DNA from: Acidimicrobiia bacterium
GTDB taxonomy: Bacteria; Actinomycetota; Acidimicrobiia; IMCC26256
DNA length: 8,190 nucleotides
Reading direction: 5' to 3'
Assembly: GCA_023262065.1 (NCBI GenBank)
Contig: JALRDW010000197.1
Coordinates: 1 to 8,190, forward strand
Shown: one piece after another, positions 6,068-8,190 of the stretch
Numbering within the stretch: position 1 is the stretch's first letter
Layout: every line of letters begins with the position of its first letter
The notes under the pieces: model-generated
Told to the model about the DNA's origin: nothing
The model's database searches: none
What the model saw: the letters and a program-made list of their open reading frames with translations, nothing else
Made by a program: the position numbers and the translations under genes

Positions 6068-6784
6068 TCAGGCGGAGCCCGGGAATCTCGCCCGCAGGCT
6101 CGGGTACGCGAGCACCAGCACTCCCCCGACGAGCAGCTTGAGCGCGGCCACGCCGAGGGTGATGACGACGAGCACGTTCGAGTCGCGCACGATGATGCGC
6201 GTCGGATCCGCGGGTTCGTAGTGCACCGTGATCCGGTCCCCCGGGGACGCCGTGACCCGGTCCGGCAGGATCGGGCTCACGACCCTCCCCTCCCTCGTCC
6301 GGAAGGTGATGCGGCGCTCGTCCCCGGCTGTCCGGACCACCCCGGTCGTGGCCACCGATCGGTCGGTCCCGGCCGGGCCGAGGGTCGCCACGAGCGTCCA
6401 CACCGTCATGGCGAGGCCGGCCACGAGCAGCACGGCACCGATCGCGATCCGAACCCGCGCGGGCAGGATCCGTCCGGGTCGTGGCGGCGGGGGCGGGGCG
6501 AGGTTGTGCCACGGTTCGCCGGCACCGGGATCCGGTCGCCGCAGCTCCGCCCGGCTCGCGTCGTACGCCTGCCGGGTCCACGGGTCGCCGAGGATCTCAC
6601 GGGCCCGGGCGACCGCGGCGAACCGGTCGCCCGCCCTCGGGTCGTCGGGGCGGGCGTCCGGATGCAACTCCTTGGCGAGGCGCTTGTAGGCCGCGTCGAT
6701 CTCGGCCCGGGTCGCCCGCTCGTCGAGGCCGAGGACCGCGTAGAAGTCGGTCCGGGCCCAGTCCCGGGATCCGAGGCTCGTCAC
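6068..6784 (-). CDS. J-domain membrane protein with DUF3592-like extracellular region
   Basis: The first about 75 residues of this 238-residue protein are a J-domain: 'FYAVLGLDERATRAEI', then 'YKRLAKELHPD' with the HPD motif at 41-43, then 'YDASRAEL'. HPD stimulates DnaK ATPase. A proline-rich linker leads to a membrane helix at about 113-135, then a beta-rich segment (about 140-200, 'GVVRTAGDERRITFRTREG' and 'PGDRITVHYEPADP') that resembles DUF3592, and a second helix at about 204-226. The J-domain would face the cytoplasm and the middle segment the outside. It lacks the Gly/Phe and zinc regions of true DnaJ, so it is a type III J-protein that may bring DnaK to the membrane. The start is GTG with GGAG six bases upstream. 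It lies downstream of FKBP, after a likely terminator. Confidence 0.85.
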   Translation of the reverse strand: MTSLGSRDWARTDFYAVLGLDERATRAEIDAAYKRLAKELHPDARPDDPRAGDRFAAVARAREILGDPWTRQAYDASRAELRRPDPGAGEPWHNLAPPPPPRPGRILPARVRIAIGAVLLVAGLAMTVWTLVATLGPAGTDRSVATTGVVRTAGDERRITFRTREGRVVSPILPDRVTASPGDRITVHYEPADPTRIIVRDSNVLVVITLGVAALKLLVGGVLVLAYPSLRARFPGSA

Positions 6785-6817
6785 CGCGTGCTCCGCTCCA
6801 CGGAGGGCAGGGTACGC

Positions 6818-6874
6818 CCCGATCCCCCGGACCCGGCATCGAGGCCGGACGGATCGCTCCCGGGCGGGATCGGG
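6818..6874 (-). terminator. Inverted repeat directly after the FKBP stop codon
   Basis: CCCGATCCC (6818-6826) and GGGATCGGG (6866-6874) are a perfect 9-bp inverted pair separated by 39 bases of GC-rich DNA that can fold further. The right arm touches the FKBP stop codon. It has no T-tract. A terminator for the gcvP-FKBP transcript fits the position, but the long loop makes a protein-binding dyad possible. Confidence 0.4.
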
Positions 6875-7249
6875 TCAGCCGACGTTGATGAGGTCGACGA
6901 CGAAGACGAGGGTCTCGCCGCCCTTGATGACGCCACCGGCCCCGGCGGCCCCGTACCCGAGGTGCGGCGGGATGGTGATGCGACGGCGGCCGCCGACCCG
7001 CATCCCGGCGACGCCCTGGTCCCAGCCCGCGATCACGTGGCCGCGCCCGAGTGGGAACTCGAAGAACTCGTCGCGGTCCCACGAGGCGTCGAACTGTCGC
7101 TGGTCGCTCCACGCCACCCCCACGTAGTGGACGGTGACGTTCGCACCGGCGACGGCTTCGGTGCCGTCGCCGACCTCGAGGTCCTCGAGGACCAGGTCGG
7201 CCGGGGGCGCGCCCTCGGGAATGGTGACGGTGGGCTTCGTGTCGGCCAT
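6875..7249 (-). CDS. FKBP-type peptidyl-prolyl cis-trans isomerase
   Basis: This 124-residue protein is a single FKBP domain, a cytoplasmic folding enzyme that isomerises Xaa-Pro bonds. Family landmarks are 'VTVHYVGVAW' (Tyr42), 'FDASWDR' (53-59), 'FPLGRGHVIAGWDQGVAGM' with the pocket residues Val72, Ile73 and Trp76, 'PHLGYGAAG' (96-103) and the final strand 'TLVFVVDLINV'. There is no signal peptide. The length is usual for actinobacterial cytoplasmic FKBPs. The ATG is 10 bases after the gcvP stop on the same strand, so it is probably cotranscribed with gcvP. No cleft residue appears lost. Confidence 0.95.
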   Translation of the reverse strand: MADTKPTVTIPEGAPPADLVLEDLEVGDGTEAVAGANVTVHYVGVAWSDQRQFDASWDRDEFFEFPLGRGHVIAGWDQGVAGMRVGGRRRITIPPHLGYGAAGAGGVIKGGETLVFVVDLINVG

Positions 7250-7259
7250 GGATCGGACG

Positions 7260-8069
7260 CTAGCCGTTGGTCGGGTCCTCGTACGCGCTCAGCGGCGGGC
7301 AGGAGCACTGCACGTTGCGGTCGCCGTACACACCGTCGATCCGACTCACCGGGGGCCAGTACTTCGCCGTGCGCGAGGTCTCCCCCGGGTACGCCGCTTC
7401 CTCCCTGGAGTACGGACGATCCCACTCGGCGCCGAGGATGTCGGCCGCGGGGTGCGGTGCGTGGTGCAGCGCGGAGTCCTCGTGCGCGACCTCGCCCTGC
7501 TCGATCGCCGTGATCTCGGCCCGGATCGAGATCATCGCCGCGATGAACCGATCGAGTTCGGCGAGGTCCTCGGACTCAGTGGGTTCGAGCATGAGCGTGC
7601 CGGCGACGGGGAACGACATCGTCGGCGCGTGGAACCCATGGTCCATGAGCCGCTTCGCCACGTCGTCGACGCTCACCCCCGTCGCCGCGGTGATCGGCCG
7701 GAGGTCGAGGATGCACTCGTGGGCGACGAGCCCGTCAGCGCCCCGGTAGAGCACCGGGAAGTACGGGTCGAGCCGCGCCGCCAGGTAGTTCGCGTTCAGC
7801 ACCGCGACCTGGGTGGCGCGGGTCAACCCCTCCCCACCCATGAGCGCGACGTAGGTCCACGAGATCGGGAGGATCGAGGCGGAACCCCAGGGCGCGGCCG
7901 AGATCGGGCCCACCCCTCCCCCGACCGGTCCGCACTCGGGCACGAGGGGGTGCGACGGAAGGTACGGGGCGAGGTGGGCCCGGACCGCCACCGGTCCCAC
8001 GCCCGGACCGCCGCCACCGTGCGGGATGCAGAACGTCTTGTGCAGGTTGAGGTGCGACACGTCAGCGCC
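7260..8069 (-). CDS. gcvP: Glycine dehydrogenase (decarboxylating), C-terminal fragment
   Basis: About 270 C-terminal residues of GcvP, the P-protein of the glycine cleavage system, which decarboxylates glycine with pyridoxal phosphate and loads the aminomethyl group onto the H-protein lipoyl arm. '[20 protein letters not shown]' contains the PLP-binding lysine (codon at 8037-8039). '[20 protein letters not shown]' and the end, '[14 protein letters not shown]' to '[11 protein letters not shown]', are also typical. A complete GcvP is about 950 residues; everything upstream of 'GADVSHL' is replaced, out of frame, by aceE sequence. The open frame continues to an ATG at 8177, but those first about 35 residues are not GcvP. 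The truncation is therefore at the join near 8060-8069, not at a real start. Confidence 0.93.
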   Translation of the reverse strand, partial: GADVSHLNLHKTFCIPHGGGGPGVGPVAVRAHLAPYLPSHPLVPECGPVGGGVGPISAAPWGSASILPISWTYVALMGGEGLTRATQVAVLNANYLAARLDPYFPVLYRGADGLVAHECILDLRPITAATGVSVDDVAKRLMDHGFHAPTMSFPVAGTLMLEPTESEDLAELDRFIAAMISIRAEITAIEQGEVAHEDSALHHAPHPAADILGAEWDRPYSREEAAYPGETSRTAKYWPPVSRIDGVYGDRNVQCSCPPLSAYEDPTNG

Positions 8070-8190
8070 GGGATCGCCACCCGCTGTTCGCCGGCTCGCT
8101 CGAGCATCCTCAGCATCAGGTAGCGGGCCCGGGCCGGACCGGACCTCGACAGCAGGTCGTCGAAGGATTCCATCCACTCGGCGGTCTCGT
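8060..8190 (-). CDS. aceE: Pyruvate dehydrogenase E1 component, N-terminal-region fragment
   Basis: Read from the right edge, this frame gives '[17 protein letters not shown]', then '[13 protein letters not shown]' and 'VAIPALT', which is the N-terminal region of the homodimeric AceE used by actinobacteria. AceE decarboxylates pyruvate with thiamine diphosphate in the pyruvate dehydrogenase complex. After 'PALT' the usual continuation ('TDYINTI' and so on) is missing. The frame enters gcvP sequence in a different frame and so encodes nonsense. The gene start lies outside the window. Only about 43 residues are genuine. Confidence 0.85.

Noticed and set aside
6221..7513. Long plus-strand frames across the J-domain, FKBP and gcvP genes (also 7134-8123)
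   Set aside because: They are antisense to genes with strong motifs and have the Arg/Asp/Gly-rich content of shadow frames.
7823..8173. A separate small protein of 116 residues beginning MESFDDLL
   Set aside because: Only the first about 38 residues are real AceE sequence; beyond 'IPALT' it is gcvP read in the wrong frame.

Overview
The window is GC-rich bacterial DNA that reads as three unrelated pieces joined together, not as one continuous locus. Bases 1 to about 1611 look alphaproteobacterial (a Caulobacterales-like setting is my inference). This piece holds an FNR/FixK-type box in front of the 5' part of ccoN (cbb3 cytochrome oxidase subunit I), with a divergent gene for an unrecognised exported protein. 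Bases about 1611 to 8069 look like a high-GC actinobacterium, probably of Acidimicrobiia type. The evidence is a DUF4193-type acidic zinc-ribbon protein, an actinobacterial C-terminal helix motif ('IPDYD..' type), a two-domain-type ThyX tail, GTG starts and many 4-base gene overlaps. Bases about 8060 to 8190 carry a fragment of aceE (pyruvate dehydrogenase E1) butted onto gcvP. Both joins fall inside about 10 bp of sequence that fits both partners, which is what chimeric assembly or amplification produces.

Layout. Minus strand: a possible gene start running off the left edge (1-65) and the exported protein (106-816). Plus strand: FNR/FixK box (939-952), ccoN 5' fragment (1012 to about 1620) running in frame into a thyX 3' fragment (about 1612-2031). 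A 468-bp spacer with hairpins and a probable promoter follows. Next comes a plus-strand cluster: DUF4193-type protein (2500-2979), apolipoprotein N-acyltransferase lnt (about 2976-4520), a small 'IPDYD' protein (4513-5097), a GNAT acetyltransferase (5108-5572) and a Nudix hydrolase (5569-5985). Three of the four internal boundaries overlap by 4 to 8 bases and the fourth is 10 bases, so these are probably one operon. On the minus strand, reading from the right, are an aceE fragment, gcvP 3' fragment (7260 to about 8069), an FKBP-type prolyl isomerase (6875-7249) and a J-domain membrane protein (6068-6784).

The plus-strand cluster and the minus-strand genes converge at 5986-6067. That gap contains an AT-rich 28-bp sequence (6031-6058) with the architecture of a XerC/XerD dif site: two 11-bp arms, 8 of 11 bases each like E. 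coli dif, around a 6-bp centre. Genes on both sides point toward it, as expected at a replication terminus. This putative dif site is the most interesting biological feature I can support. No new multi-gene defence or mobile system is visible. The cautions that matter most for a reader are the two chimeric joins and the missing canonical start codon of lnt.
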